Positions 11,682 to 23,763 of a DNA stretch of 64,000 nt are shown in pieces (positions within the stretch are counted from its first letter, which is position 1; every line of letters starts with the position of its first letter). The position numbers and the translations under genes were made by a program. Source of the DNA: Phragmites australis (Eukaryota > Streptophyta > Magnoliopsida > Poales > Poaceae); assembly GCF_958298935.1 (NCBI RefSeq), contig NC_084921.1:40023001-40087000 (forward strand), given 5' to 3'. The notes beneath the pieces were generated by a model. The model saw nothing but the letters and a program-made list of their open reading frames with translations, had not been told where the DNA came from and did no database searches.

Positions 11682-14600
11682 ATGGCGACGGCGGAGGTGG
11701 TGGCCAACGGCTCGGGCGTCGACACCAAGGCCGCGTTCGCGGAGATATACAACAAGCTCAAGGAGGAGATGCTCGAGGACCCCGCCTTCGAGTTCACCGA
11801 CGAGTCGCTCCAGTGGATCGACCGCGTAATGCTCTCTTCCCCTCTCGTTTCTTATTTTTACTGTGGATGTTGGTCTGATCTGGTTTAGACTCGGAGGAGG
11901 CCTATATGCTCGCTTCAGAGCTTTGGATTTTTGTCGGGTTATCTGGAATTCGGTTGTTTAGGAGGATCCGATGCCTGGTCAAATGGCCGGTGTATTCTCA
12001 CGGTTCGTGCAATTCTGTGTTCCATGATGTTAGAATAGTATGGAGTGAGGATTGGGAGTAACAGAGTAAGTAAACATGAAGGATTGTTGCTTAGATTAAT
12101 TTAGCGGGCTTAGAGTTGGATTGCTTGGGAAGTCTGAGAAACGCAGCGAGTAATCTCTTCTCTCTACCCATCTCTCCCACACACAAAAAAAAGGAGACTG
12201 AGTAAACATGAAAGAAGGGCTGTGTTTTCTACTTCGGGTTTATTGTAGGCTGTCTATGAATCGATCAGTTTGTTATGAAAGGCCTATCTGTTGTGAAATC
12301 TGCAGCTGCTAAAACGTAACTTCCCTTATAGTTGTTCACCTCAATTTCGTTAATCTCTATGATTCTTAGCATTTGAGTTTTTGTTCCTGATCCTTGACAC
12401 GTTGCTAAGGCCCATAAGGGGCATCGAATAGGCTGCCCGTGGAGTATACCAACTAGGATTCACATATTTTATGGGCACACACATTCCATTAGCTATTGAA
12501 ATAAAAAGTTATTCTTTTTATTTTAAATTTTGCACGTCTAGCTTTTGTTTGAGGAACGTAACTATAAAGAACTTGGTATTTGCCTTGAGGTGAAAATTTC
12601 TTAAAAGTATGTTACTGCCTGGACATGATTAAGAGAGCAGATCACCTTCTGTTGTTAAAATTGAGTTTGCATGACTAAATCCTGAACAAATGGAAAATAA
12701 TAATTCCTAGCTATTGTCACAGATTCTTGTCAAACTTTTCATCTTATACCAAAGATATCCTTTGAAAATATTTAGATTTCTCACATGAAAACAATTTTTT
12801 TTCATTTGAGGAAATACTATCATCATGATAAACCTTTACTACTTAAAACATTTGTAATGATAAAAACTAACATTTAAAACACATCTCAGAGACTTAGATG
12901 TCAAAAGAACCAGAAATTTTGACTAAGATGTCAAAAGCGCAAGATATTCTGACTATTGTTTGTATTAAGGAAGTCAGTTTCCATTGGTTAAGCGGTAGAA
13001 CAATTACAGTTGAAGGAAAATGTGGAGCATGACACATTTCTTAAGCATGTCATACCTTGCTACTACTTATTTAGGAGTATAGTTGATGGATTGCTTATGT
13101 TGTCTGTCCCTTTTTAAAGAACAAGTGTTTCTGTTGACTTTAGTCAATGGATACATATTGATGGAGTTCAGTGGACAGGTCTTATAATGGATTCTCCTCC
13201 TCGTTTTTGTTTGCCAATGTTTGTGGTCTGCAGAAAAAAAACAATCCATAGAAGCTGGAAATGCAGTTTGTCTGATGATGTCCTTTTTATTTTCTTCTGT
13301 TAAGATTTGAGAATAACGTATCACTAGCTTAGATAACTTTCTTGACGTTTATTTCGTCTGGAGCAGATGGTGGACTACAATGTGCTCGGAGGAAAGTGCA
13401 ACCGCGGGCTCTCTGTCATCGATAGCTACAAAATATTGAAGGGTGTAGATGTTCTGAGCAAGGAGGATATATTTCTTGCCTGCACCCTTGGTTGGTGTAT
13501 TGAATGGGTAATACTTTGCCCCGGTGTTGTTTTGAAGAATGTTTGTTAAGTGTTAAGAGCTTAAAATCTCTGCTAAGTTGGAACCTTTAATTATTATCTC
13601 ATTTTGCAGCTTCAAGCTTATTTTCTTGTGCTTGATGATATTATGGACAACTCCCAGACACGACGTGGCCAGCCTTGCTGGTTTAGGGTGCCTCAGGTTA
13701 GATGAGTCAAATATCCTTTTTATGTACCAAATTATTTCTACAGATTATTGTTTTGATGTCTTTACCAAGGCTTTACTTGAAAAGGATTTAGTGTTAGGAC
13801 CTGAATTATCGAAGAATCTGTTCATCTGTTAAACAACTGACTTTCATGTTCCACATTTCTATTTGATCTCTTATGCAAATTAGTTTCATGTTCTATGTTT
13901 CTGTTTGAGCTCCTCGTAGGGAACTAATTTATACTAGTGCATTGTAGAGTTTCTGCATATTATTTTAGGATTTTAGCTTGTAAACTATGAAAATAATTGC
14001 TCATCTTTTGTTTTGCAATAGGTTGGCCTCATTGCTGTAAACGATGGGATTATCCTTCGCAACCATATTTCACGGATCCTTCAACGCCACTTCAAAGGAA
14101 AACCATATTATGTTGATCTCATTGATTTGTTCAATGAGGTAATCATATCTTATGACATAAGTATATATTCATGCTAAATTTACTAAATGCTTCTTCCAAA
14201 TAACTGATGCTCTTTTTTATGCTTTTAGGTTGAGTTCAAGACAGCTTCAGGGCAGTTGTTGGATCTTATCACTACTCATGAGGGTGAAAAGGATCTTAGT
14301 CGATACAACCTGACAATGTAAGTTCATTTAGCACAGTAGCAGTAACATAATTACACACTTTGTTTCCTTTCATGATTTATTGCATATACTTTGGTAACCA
14401 AGTGTTTTTTTAAAAAAGATAGGTCTTCTTTACCACCGCCTGTGTAGTTTCCAGACTGAGTTGTTATCATTATTTCTTTAGTACCTCAAATTTGGGATAT
14501 CATCTTTATTTACTGCTAATGTCTTTCAATGATTCACATATTTGAACAGTCACCGCCGCATCGTTCAATACAAGACAGCCTACTACTCATTTTATCTTCC

Positions 14601-14799
14601 TGTAAGAGTTAGCATCCTATATGTTTCTTGATATTATCTGGCTGATGGTAATGCTAGCCTTTACTTAGATATCTGTAGTAACAATATTCTTCTTCATCCA
14701 GGTTGCATGTGCATTGCTGCTGTCTGGTGAGAACTTGGATAACTTTGGTGATGTAAAGAATATTCTTGTTGAAATGGGAACGTACTTTCAAGTCCAGGT

Positions 14800-14877
<78 letters not shown>

Positions 14878-15778
14878 TTGTAGGTGAAATAATATGAATT
14901 GTCTATATTGGACTGCCTCTGATCAATGATTGTTTTCTACAGGATGATTATCTAGATTGTTTTGGTGATCCTGAATTCATTGGCAAGGTTAGTGTTTGTA
15001 CCTTCTTTTGTTCACTAATTTGAGAGTGTAACCGTTGGGTCGATTGCAATCAAGGCCTTTATTTTCTTTAATTTACGATCTCATCAGTATGAACTCTCAT
15101 CACAGATCGGAACTGACATTGAAGACTACAAGTGTTCCTGGTTAGTTGTGCAAGCTCTTGAACGTGCTGAGGAGAGCCAAAAGAGCATTCTATTTGTAAG
15201 TGCTATTAATTTGGTAATTTTTCATAACATAAAAGACAGTGTCTAAACCAAATCTGGGCGACAGGAAAATTATGGGAAATCCGATCCAGCGTCTGTTGCA
15301 AAGGTGAAGGACTTGTACAAAGAGCTTAATCTGGAGGTTTGCCTTGACCATTCCATGCTCTTTATCATTTATGGATCATTATCAGTTGAGTCGACCATGT
15401 ACATGTCACGGATAGCAGGGCGTGAAATAGAAGAGACCATCACACACTGTCCCCGATGTTTTTTTAATGAACAACAATATGTTATCTATAAACAATAAAA
15501 TCTAAGACACGATGGCACTAATTTTATTGAAGATGCTGAAGCAATATCCAAAATGCGGCTACATCCATTTACATGTGGCGTAACCTGACACTCTGTTTTC
15601 ATATATGCTCTGTTTTGTTGACGTCCTTTCCTCATCCGTATAAATCCAGGCGGTGTTTCACGAATACGAGATGGAGAGTTACAACAAGCTGATCGCCGAG
15701 ATCGAGGCGCAGCCGAACAAGGCGGTCCAGACTGTTTTGAAGTCCTTCCTGCACAAGATCTACAAGAGGGAGAAGTAG
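11682..15778 (+). CDS. FPS: Farnesyl diphosphate synthase (11 exons, 353 aa)
   Basis: Condenses IPP with DMAPP and then GPP to make farnesyl diphosphate, the branch-point precursor of sterols, sesquiterpenes and prenyl groups. Cytosolic in plants, and no N-terminal transit peptide is seen. Exons: 11682-11825, 13367-13507, 13610-13696, 14022-14138, 14229-14317, 14550-14601, 14702-14797, 14943-14987, 15106-15195, 15265-15336, 15650-15778. All introns are GT-AG and the frame stays open through 354 codons including stop. The first Asp-rich motif DDIMD is at residues 104-108, preceded by Tyr-Phe at the -5/-4 positions that limit chain length in eukaryotic FPS. The second motif DDYLD is at 243-247. 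The C-terminus KIYKREK fits the family, and 353 aa is the usual length. One oddity is NSQTRRG after the first motif, where I recall NSHTRRG. The start is the first ATG after the leader and gives the grass-type N-terminus [11 protein letters not shown] truncated LTR lies upstream and a (TC)n(TG)n microsatellite sits in intron 7. Confidence 0.97.
14803..14875. repeat. (TC)n(TG)n compound microsatellite in FPS intron 7
   Basis: TC repeats (14803-14840) run directly into TG repeats (14841-14875), starting 5 nt after the intron 7 donor at 14798. The tract is likely length-variable between accessions, which is inferred from its purity. Confidence 0.97.
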
Positions 15779-15910
15779 AGAGCTGGCTCGTGGAGAAGCT
15801 GCTCCATCGACGCTTGCATCAAAGCACTGGACTTGATGCGGACGAGTAACTTGTACTATGCTGTTCTGTTTTCAATTTTCATGTTCCTGTTGTACCGAAC
15901 ACCCGACCAT

Positions 15911-15916
15911 AATAAA
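15911..15916 (+). promoter_or_regulatory. Poly(A) signal candidate of FPS
   Basis: AATAAA lies 133 nt after the FPS stop codon, downstream of a TTGTACC-rich, 3'-UTR-like stretch. Position and motif fit a plant near-upstream element. Confidence 0.6.
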
Positions 15917-16591
15917 GCACGGTGCTATTTAGGGGATGCGTGAACCAGCTTGTGTCATGAGCATATCCCAGTCCCTGCTATCTCTTCCTGCCCTTTCTTC
16001 CCAGCAATTTTGAGGAGAACGACAGGCAAACAACACTGTCGGTGTATTGTGCTTGAACGTGACGGCCTTGATGTGCGAGATGAGGCATCCGGGTTCCAGG
16101 CTACCGTAGAAGATTCGCCTCTGCCGTTCGTGCATGCTGTGTTGAGGAAGAAGACAGATGGTACAGTTCAATTGAACGTGACGGCGCATGCTGATGTAGC
16201 CATCTTGAATCTTGGCTGCTTGTGCAAGACAAGATCCCCGCGGTGGTAACTACCAGTAGTAATCCAACTGATCCCAGCAGTTGCAATGCTCTTCCCAAAT
16301 TGCAGACAGATTTTCAGTCAGTGAAGACAAAACATTCTGGAACAAATTGTAGTTAGACTTCCAGACAGTGCAGAGAAGACTTGTGGCTTACAACGAATGG
16401 CTGCAGCAGCACGACGAACTGACGATACAAAGTTACATGACACTCCCACCCGTGTTGCTTACAGAAGAGAACTCTGAGATGCGATCGGTAGCAGGAACGC
16501 CGTTGGAACTGTAAGCGTCATCAAGAAGAAGCACTGAAGCAGGTGGTTTGTGGCGGAATGTTGCATTCTACTTCTATCTCGATGCAATACT
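15917..16591. other. FPS 3' flank, no gene recognised
   Basis: ORFs of up to 99 codons (15950-16249, + strand) match nothing I know. Composition is mixed, with the motif AACGTGACGG appearing twice (near 16057 and 16175). It may be residual 3' UTR or an old fragment. Confidence 0.4.
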
Positions 16592-16600
16592 CAAAAAAGA
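16592..16600. repeat. Left 9-bp target-site duplication of the MULE
   Basis: CAAAAAAGA immediately precedes the left terminal inverted repeat. The same nine bases follow the right terminus at 24368-24376. Nine bp is the usual target duplication of Mutator-like elements. Confidence 0.9.
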
Positions 16601-16753
16601 GAGTTTTTTTATTTTTATATTTTTTAGTTTAAATTTAAATAAATAGATTCCCGACGAAAAAATTTGCAAAAGTAGGTGCCCACCGCCCTCTCAGAGAGCT
16701 GCAACCCTCTGAGAGGGCGGGTACGGGTGCTAACCGCCCCCTGAGAGGGCGGT
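16601..16753 (+). repeat. MULE left terminal inverted repeat
   Basis: About 153 bp, near-identical to the reverse complement of 24213-24367. The outer half is AT-rich (GAGTTTTTTTATTT, then a TTTAAATTTAAATAAATAG block). The inner half holds GC-rich palindromes. Looser similarity and further palindromes continue inward to about 16850. Confidence 0.93.
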
Positions 16754-16883
16754 AGGCCTTCCCGCCCGGGCCCCACAGCTTACCGTCCCCTCAGGGGCCG
16801 GGTAGAGGTCCTTACCGCCCTCTCAGGGGGCAGTAAGGGCTCCTCCCGCCCGCCGCCCCGCGCCGGCCCCCTGCGCCCTGGAG

Positions 16884-16893
16884 TCTATAAAAA
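16884..16893 (+). promoter_or_regulatory. TATA box of the MULE transposase gene
   Basis: TCTATAAAAA lies just inside the left TIR region and is followed by a GA-rich leader. A plausible 5'-UTR intron runs from the donor at 17040 (TTTCAG|GTAAAT) to the acceptor at 17415 (TTTTCAG|GA), two bases before the ATG at 17418. Confidence 0.6.
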
Positions 16894-17417
16894 CCCCAAA
16901 AAATGGAGAAAAAACTATAAAATTCGGAAAAAAAGAAAAGTTGAGAAGAGAGAGGAGAAGAGAGGAGAGGAGAGGGGAGGAAGAGAGATCGGCGAAGCCC
17001 TGCTGCATTTGGGCTGCGGATTTGGAAAAAAATTTCAGGTAAATCTTTTTATCCTTTTTATTGTTGTTAATTAGTGCAGTAGTAGTATATGACATAGATT
17101 TTAGATATTTAGATCTTGGGTTTAGAAAATTGTAAAATTTAGTTAGAAAATTGCATGATAATAGTTGAATATAGAATATTATTTTTAGTATATTATTTTC
17201 AATTTGTTACCTGTAGTATATTATTTTTAGTATATTATTTTCAGTATGTTGTTTGTAGTATATATTTTATAGTATATTACTTGTACATGCGGACGTATGA
17301 GTCAACAGTAGATGATAATTTGCGAACCTAGGGTAGCATTTAAAAACTATTTTATCCGATAATCAAAAATATAGTTTGTTGTCTTAACATGTGTTATGTT
17401 TGCGGGTGTTTTCAGGA

Positions 17418-20028
17418 ATGACAGATAAATTAATTTTTCAGATATATTATGGTGAGGGTGAAATTATGTACGGTCCCAACGGTGTAGATCTCTCTGGATT
17501 TCGCCATGTTATGAAGGGGCTTAGTAAGGCTAATGAGAGGATTATTGTGGGGGTGTGCAAATGGCTCATGCGATTTTTCTAACTGGATCCGCAGCAATAT
17601 GAGCTGAAGTTGAAAGGTGTTCTGAGCCGTGCTAGTCATGGATACTTTGGTGAGCTTGTTCCCATCGAAGCCACATCAACTTGGAGGCAGTATGTAGATA
17701 TATGTTGTGAACGTGGCATGCGGCTTGTTTTATTAGCTGCGGCGTACCTGAAAGATCAAAATGAGGTGAACTCTGCAGAAGCAGTAGCAGGACCAAGTGA
17801 GGCAGTGGAAGATGAGTCAGAGGCGGCTAATATAGGGTCCAGAGAGGAGGTTGGTGATGTTCCAGACCTGCAGCCGATGGATGTAGCTGATGAAGGGGAG
17901 CACATCCCTAGCATCATTGAAGATATGGATTTGGAGGATGAAGAGTTAGAGGAAGGCCTTGCCGATGGGGATTCTTCTGATGAGGAGGGTAATGCTGCAG
18001 TTCCTGCAGAGTGGCGGGATCAAGAATTTTCGAAGTTGGTGGTTAGCGAGGCTGACCAGACACCGTGGCTATACCATGAGAATGAGGTGTCACAGGGTGC
18101 TATATACCCTACAAAAGAGGCAGTTATTGATGCTGTGAAATTCTGGTCGTTGTCTCTTCGTAGGCAATTCAAGGTTGTTAAATCAAGTAAAAGAGAGTAC
18201 GATGTGAAGTGCTTGGTTCCTCAGTGCCCTTGGCGGGTGCATGCATTTAGAGGGAAATGGGCAGACTACTGGCAATGCTCAATAGTTAAGGAACATAATT
18301 GTCATATTGAGGAAATAGAGTTCGCCCACCGGAACCTGTCTTCTACTTTCATTGCAAATGTTATGTACGGAGAGATTGTGGACAACCTAAGGTATGAGCC
18401 ACGATCAATAATCCGTGCTATTGAGCAAAGGTTCCAGTACACAATAAATTATGCGAAGGCATGGAGGGCAAAACAAAAGGCTATTGAGATTAGGTTCGGT
18501 ACATATGAAGATTCGTATCACAATCTACCTCGTCAATTAGCCACAATTTGTGCAAGAAATCCAGACAGCTACTATGATATCAAGCATTACCCCTCTACTG
18601 ATGTGGAGTACAGCGGAAAAAGAGTGTTGCAGCGTGCTTTCTTTGCATTCGGTGCAACTATCAAAGCATTTAGATATTGCCGACCCATCATATGCCTAGA
18701 TGGAACATTCCTAACTGGGAAGTACAAATGGCAGATATTGTCTGCAATAGGGGTCGACAGTAACAACCAAGTCCTGCCACTAGGGTTTGCGTTCGTGGAG
18801 AGTGAGAATGGGGACAGCTGGTATTGGTTCCTAGAGCGAGTGAAGCATGCAATTGTTCTTGACCGATCAGATATGTGTCTCATTCATGATAGACATGCAG
18901 GATTGTTGCAGGCTTTGCTGGATATGCAACACGGTAGCGTGCGACGGGGTGTACCAGTACAGTGGCTAGATCTCAAAAGCAGGTGGTGCATGTGCCATAT
19001 GGGTGCGAACTTCTACAGACAGTTTAAAAACAAAGAGTTAATGAAGCTCTTCAAGAAGTTGTGCAGTCAGAACCAGCAACGTAAGTTCAATGCATTATGG
19101 GCAAGACTTAATGAACTGACTCTTAAACAAACTGTGGAGGCCGCACCTAACCGTGAGGAACCAATATCTCTCGGTCGGCTCCCAACCGATACTCCGCAGA
19201 TTGTAAGGAGATCGGGCTCATCTATTAGGAGCTTTTCACAGTGGATACGCAATGAGCCGAATGAAAAATGGGCTCTGCTGTACGACAGTGGTGGTGCCAG
19301 GTATGGAGTAATGACTATAAACCTTGCAGAGGTTTATAACTGGGTCATGCGAGGAATGAGGTCCCTACCACTAGTTGGAATTGTAGAAGGTATTTTGCAT
19401 GGCACCTGCAAGTACTTCATTGATCGGTTTGCAGCTGCTAAGGTTGTAATGGAGGACAATCGTATGCTTTATGGCCGGATGCTATGTGAGTACATGGAGA
19501 AGGCAAATAGGAAGGCCCACATGTATCGCGCAAATCAAGAGGGCACAGCAGAGCACAAGTTCAGTGTCCTGTGTCGGGATAAGGGTCGGAGGGGGGTAGA
19601 CGTGAGCGGCATGTTCAAGAGTGTGTGCTAAGGAGTGGGACATGCATATGTAGTTGTCAGAAGCCACAATTACTCCACAAACCTTGTACACACGTCATAG
19701 CTGCGTGCGCGGAACACCATATGCTTCCAAGGCAATATGTGTCACAATATTTCATGAAAGATCAAGTACTGAACACCTGGAATCCGGAGCTGTATGGTTA
19801 CGGCATTGTTGACACTTTTACAAGTAACCCAGGGCCTTCAAGAATATATGTGCCTGATTTGGGAAAGATGAAGAACGCACCGGGCCGAAGACAATCTCGG
19901 CGGATTCGTATGATATGGATGAATCCAAGGCTGGCCCTAGGATTAAGCGATGCAGTCAGTGCAATGAAGTAGGTCACACTTACAAATATTGTCCCAAAAG
20001 TGCAGGCGGTGATGCACCTGTTGTCTAG
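17418..20028 (+). pseudogene. MURA-type MULE transposase, decayed
   Basis: Encodes the DDE transposase of Mutator-like elements. In order: an N-terminal region from 17418; an acidic linker (about 17760-18010); a MuDR N-terminal-type domain (about 18090-18310) with CPWRVHAFRGKWADYWQC; the transposase core (about 18660-18930) with the first Asp in CLDGTFLTGKYKW at 18699 and a second candidate in IHDRHAG at 18888; a SWIM zinc finger (CxC...CxH, 19655-19700); and a C-terminal CCHC knuckle (RCSQCNEVGHTYKYC, 19948-19992). Breaks: an in-frame TAA at 17580-17582, a frameshift near 19600 just before the SWIM finger, and a second frameshift near 19905 before the knuckle. The longest open piece is 17610-19631. 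A full transposase cannot be made from one frame. An intron covering a break is possible, but no clean splice sites were seen. Confidence 0.92.
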
Positions 20029-20151
20029 GTCAGCTAGTTTTGTACCATTTTAATATGTGTTAATTTCGCATATGGTTAATTTGCATTCGAAGTATGTTGT
20101 TCTTGTATTTATTTCTCAATGTATTAATGTACATGTCTTTCAAATGCAGAG

Positions 20152-23060
20152 ATGGCTCAGCCTTCGACCCCGGAGCTTTTGGACCCTGCCGTGGACAAGA
20201 AGCATCACAGCTTCTTATCCGCCGAGCACCAGACGGAGCTAGGAGTGTTTCGCCCACGAGGCCCCGGAGAGCTGCTGACGGTAGACGAGCGCTGGACCCA
20301 CAGGTACTTAGAAAAGCTGATGGTGTTACATATCATTTCGCTGCTGTTGTTACATATTATTGATGTACTGCAATACTTATAGGTTGGGAGCGGCCGGACT
20401 CCTACCGCTTTGTCGGTTGGTCAAGGCCCGATCGACGGAGAACCCCGAGGTTGCGGCCCGTCGTTTCTACTTTGATCGGTCGCTGAGCAGCACTGGTCGA
20501 CCGTTGGAGGCCGGAGACACATACGTTCCACCTACCGTGCGAAGAGATGACCCCGACCCTACAGGACGTCTCCTACCTCTTAGGCCTTCCTTGCGCGGGA
20601 GCTGCGGTTGGGGTGATCGATATGCAGGCTGACTGGATGAACGACATGCATCAGCGATTTGGGCCGGTGGAGCGAAAGGCGGATGCACCCCCGTACGTGC
20701 CTGAGTTCTTAGCCGATGCACGAGGGCCAACGAAGAAGTGGATCCTACAGTTCCAGGTACGGTAACATGCAACCTATCGATTACTAACAAATTATGTCGT
20801 AATGATTCTTTCTGACACCAGTCATATATGCAGCCGGCATACATCCACCCACAAGCCAATGCATACGCGGTCTCGAGACATTTGGAGGCCTACCTCCTTT
20901 GGTTGTTTGGGTGGGTGATGTTCACTAGTGGCCAAGGCCACCTGGTTACGAGGACCATTGTGCCGTACGCCCGGTCGATAGCGGACGCGCATGCAGAGGA
21001 CGTATCGCAGTTCAGCTGGGCATCAGCTGTTCTTGCTGCGACGTATCGGGCGCTCTGCGACGCATGCACGAAGAAGGAGGCGCTAGCCACTTTTGCCGGG
21101 TGTCCACTTCTTCTTCAGCTATGGTCGTATGAGCATTTCGCCATAGGTAGGCCGGTGGTGGATCGCTCCCCGTACCCAGAGGAGTGGTACGGCGAGATGG
21201 ACGAGGACGCGCCGACAATGGCCTCGCTGTGGTGTCATCGACGGGTACGTAATTTACATTAACAGTTTTGTTCGTACTATGTTACTCTCTAAATATCTGT
21301 ATTGATGTTTATCACTCAGCCACACTAGGCCCACGAGCAGCCTCGCAGCGCATATGAGCATTTTCGTACCCAGTTTGACAGGCTACGTCCTAACGATGTG
21401 GTATGGGAGCCATACAACGCTCGGTCCGTTCATACACGTGCAGGGTTGGGATTGTCACCCTTGTGCACCCGCGACGAGGAGTACTGGCTCACCAAGGCGC
21501 CCCTTGTCTTCGACATCTACGTCGAAGAGTACTCACCGCAGCGCGTCATATGGTAGTTTGGCCGTCACCAGGCATTCCCGCTCGTCCCCATCCGTACAGT
21601 CCCCTTGCATGTCCACAGGTACATTTGATAAATTTTAGTTTGAGCAACCTTCGTTTCAGTTTGACTTACATTTACCGTGGTTTCAATGCAGGTACACGCG
21701 GAAAGGCCAGCCAGCTGGCCACCTCTGGGAGGACCGCTTGGCCCCTTACGTGACAACATGGGCCCAAGCGCTACAGGACGTCGTTAATGAGGCGCGTCCC
21801 CACACCGAGGGAAACTTCAGGGAGTACCTACGGTGGTACGTACCTCGTACGCGGACTCGTGTCACCTACACCCCTGATGATGTCCGGGGCCACGTCGCAT
21901 CGACAACGGAGACATACCCGGTGCATTGGGACGAGGACGCCGCTTTAGCAGTAAGTCATTTTTTGAAGTCCGTACTCCATATTGAATGAACATAACCGTA
22001 TACTTTAATTGTTCACTATTATTCGTATCCGTAGACAGATATCATTTATGATGTAAATAGGGATGCAGCTGCTGTCATGGATCGCGTCCGGCAAGGGCAT
22101 CACCTAAGTGCGTCGGATGTTGCGAGCTTCATTAGACGGGTTTTCGACAAGACGACGCGCGCCCTGAAGCTCACCTCCTGCCGATCTACCACAGATGTAG
22201 CAGGGCCGCCTCCCAGGACGAGTGGTGTACACGCCGAGTCGTCTCGGCCGTCAGACGTGCACCGACGTTCTTCAGTGTCGGCACCCACACGACCCCTTCT
22301 ATCACGTCTTGGAGGGTCCGAGCAACATGGTACGAATTATACTTTTGAATAATATTGAGCAATATCCTTTACTTATTGTTATTAAACATTCATTACGTCC
22401 GTCTGCACAAGTCTCGACGCAGCCTCACAGATTGAGCCCTGTACGTCCACAGTCAGGTACTCCGGGAACCCTTCTTCCTAATTTCTAGTACTTTCAGCAA
22501 AATAAGTTACAACTGTGCTCAGGTTACTTCGGTGACGAGGCCGGTCCGTCTTCGGCGGCCCCACACCCTACCCCCCCCCCCCCCCGCAATGTACTACGGC
22601 ACGTCAGCGTGGCCTTCTTCTGCTGCACCGTCGTACCACACAGGTACAATTATACATTTTTTACTACTACTTTCAATACCATATTGTTCGTATCTAACGT
22701 GATTATTTGTTCACAGGCCCCTCCAGCCAGTACACATGGACGCCTGCCGAGCCTTCACAGTCCTCCTACCCTAGTCAGGAGGATGAGGCTGGCCCCGACA
22801 CCGCATACGACATCGTCCGTGACTTCTTCGGGGGCACACCTGACTACGACGTCCTTCAGCGGTCCCAGGTTTCCAGTGCACCGCTTCGGACCCAGCCCAC
22901 GCACGACGAGCCCTCGACACCGGTGGTCCCTACTAGGCCTACCAGACACGTCGGCCCACCTGACCCCCTCACCTACTCCAGGGGTCACGTGAGGGTTAAC
23001 CAGCGGCATCGGGACCACGATGGGGCGCACGGACGACGGCAACGAGGGAGGCATGAGTAG
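20152..23060 (+). pseudogene. Plant mobile domain (PMD) protein carried by the MULE
   Basis: Related to the MAIN/MAIL1 'plant mobile domain' family (also annotated as aminotransferase-like or PP7-long-form homologues), which is known both as host genes and inside plant transposons. Coding blocks: 20152-20303, 20383-20756, about 20831-21244, about 21331-21617, 21692-21951, then from about 22036 into a Pro/Ser/Thr-rich tail ending at 23060. Visible PMD motifs are EEMTPTLQDVSYLLGLP (block 2), HLEAYLLWLFGWVMF (block 3), and DVVWEPY plus FDIYVEEYSPQRV (block 4). A frameshift near 20485, after DRSL, separates the first motif from its upstream exon, and an in-frame TAG at 21554 follows QRVIW. It lies 124 bp downstream of the transposase in the same orientation. 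Its role in transposition, if any, is unknown. Confidence 0.85.
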
Positions 23061-23167
23061 CATTTCTTTCTGTAAGAGCGAATCCAATGCTCCTGCCTCC
23101 CCCAACTATAAGTAGCCAAACCTCCTTATGGAGAAGCATAACTCATTTCTCATATCTCTCAAGTGCA

Positions 23168-23763
23168 ATGTCTTCCTCAGCTCCATCGAGCCCACCAAAG
23201 AAACATTGGGGGACTACCGTACCTGAAGGTCTCGAACCACTAATGTGCTTCTGTAGTGACCTTTGTAAGCTCCGCGAGTCGCAGGACATCTCATACACCT
23301 ATGGACTACGCTTCTTCATGTGTGCCAACTACGAGTATGACAAGCCTCGCAATGCAACAACTGGTTATCGACCGGTACGGTAACAGATGTCCGCCTCATC
23401 TCTTCCGATTACGCACCCTCTTTTACTAACCGCTCATCTTGTTCCATTTGTTCAGTCCCCTCCACCGCTCTGTGATTTTATTCAGTGGCTCGACAATGAG
23501 CAAAATGACTCATAGAAGCTGTGGGTCGACATGAACATGAGGTGGAGAAGGGAAGCGTACGTACGTCGGGAGTACGAGCAACAGCAAGAGAAACTTGTCT
23601 CAAGCGGGAGGAAGAAGAGCGCATGAGGAAGGCAGCGCACAACCGTACCGTAGCTCAGGCTCGAGAGGCTGAGAGGGAAAGGAAGCGGGAGAGAGCCCGC
23701 CGTGCAAAGGCGGCAGGTCCCGATGCCCTCCGAAAGGGAAAGTATCCTAGATGCACGCAGTAG
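23168..23763 (+). pseudogene. GRF-type zinc-finger protein carried by the MULE
   Basis: Exon 1 (23168-23374) encodes a Ser/Pro-rich start and a Cys cluster, CFCSDLCKL...RFFMCANYEYD, which resembles the GRF zinc finger (a CxC pair and a later aromatic-x-Cys). After an intron, exon 2 (from 23457) continues SPPPLCDFIQWLDNEQ, a block I associate with GRF-like proteins of grass Mutator elements. An in-frame TAG follows at 23513. A later frameshift leads into a highly charged Arg/Glu helix ending at 23763. GRF fingers in other proteins bind single-stranded DNA. That role here is inference. Confidence 0.65.

Noticed and set aside
15950..16249. 99-codon ORF downstream of FPS as a separate gene
   Set aside because: No recognisable motif, and it begins within the likely FPS 3' region.
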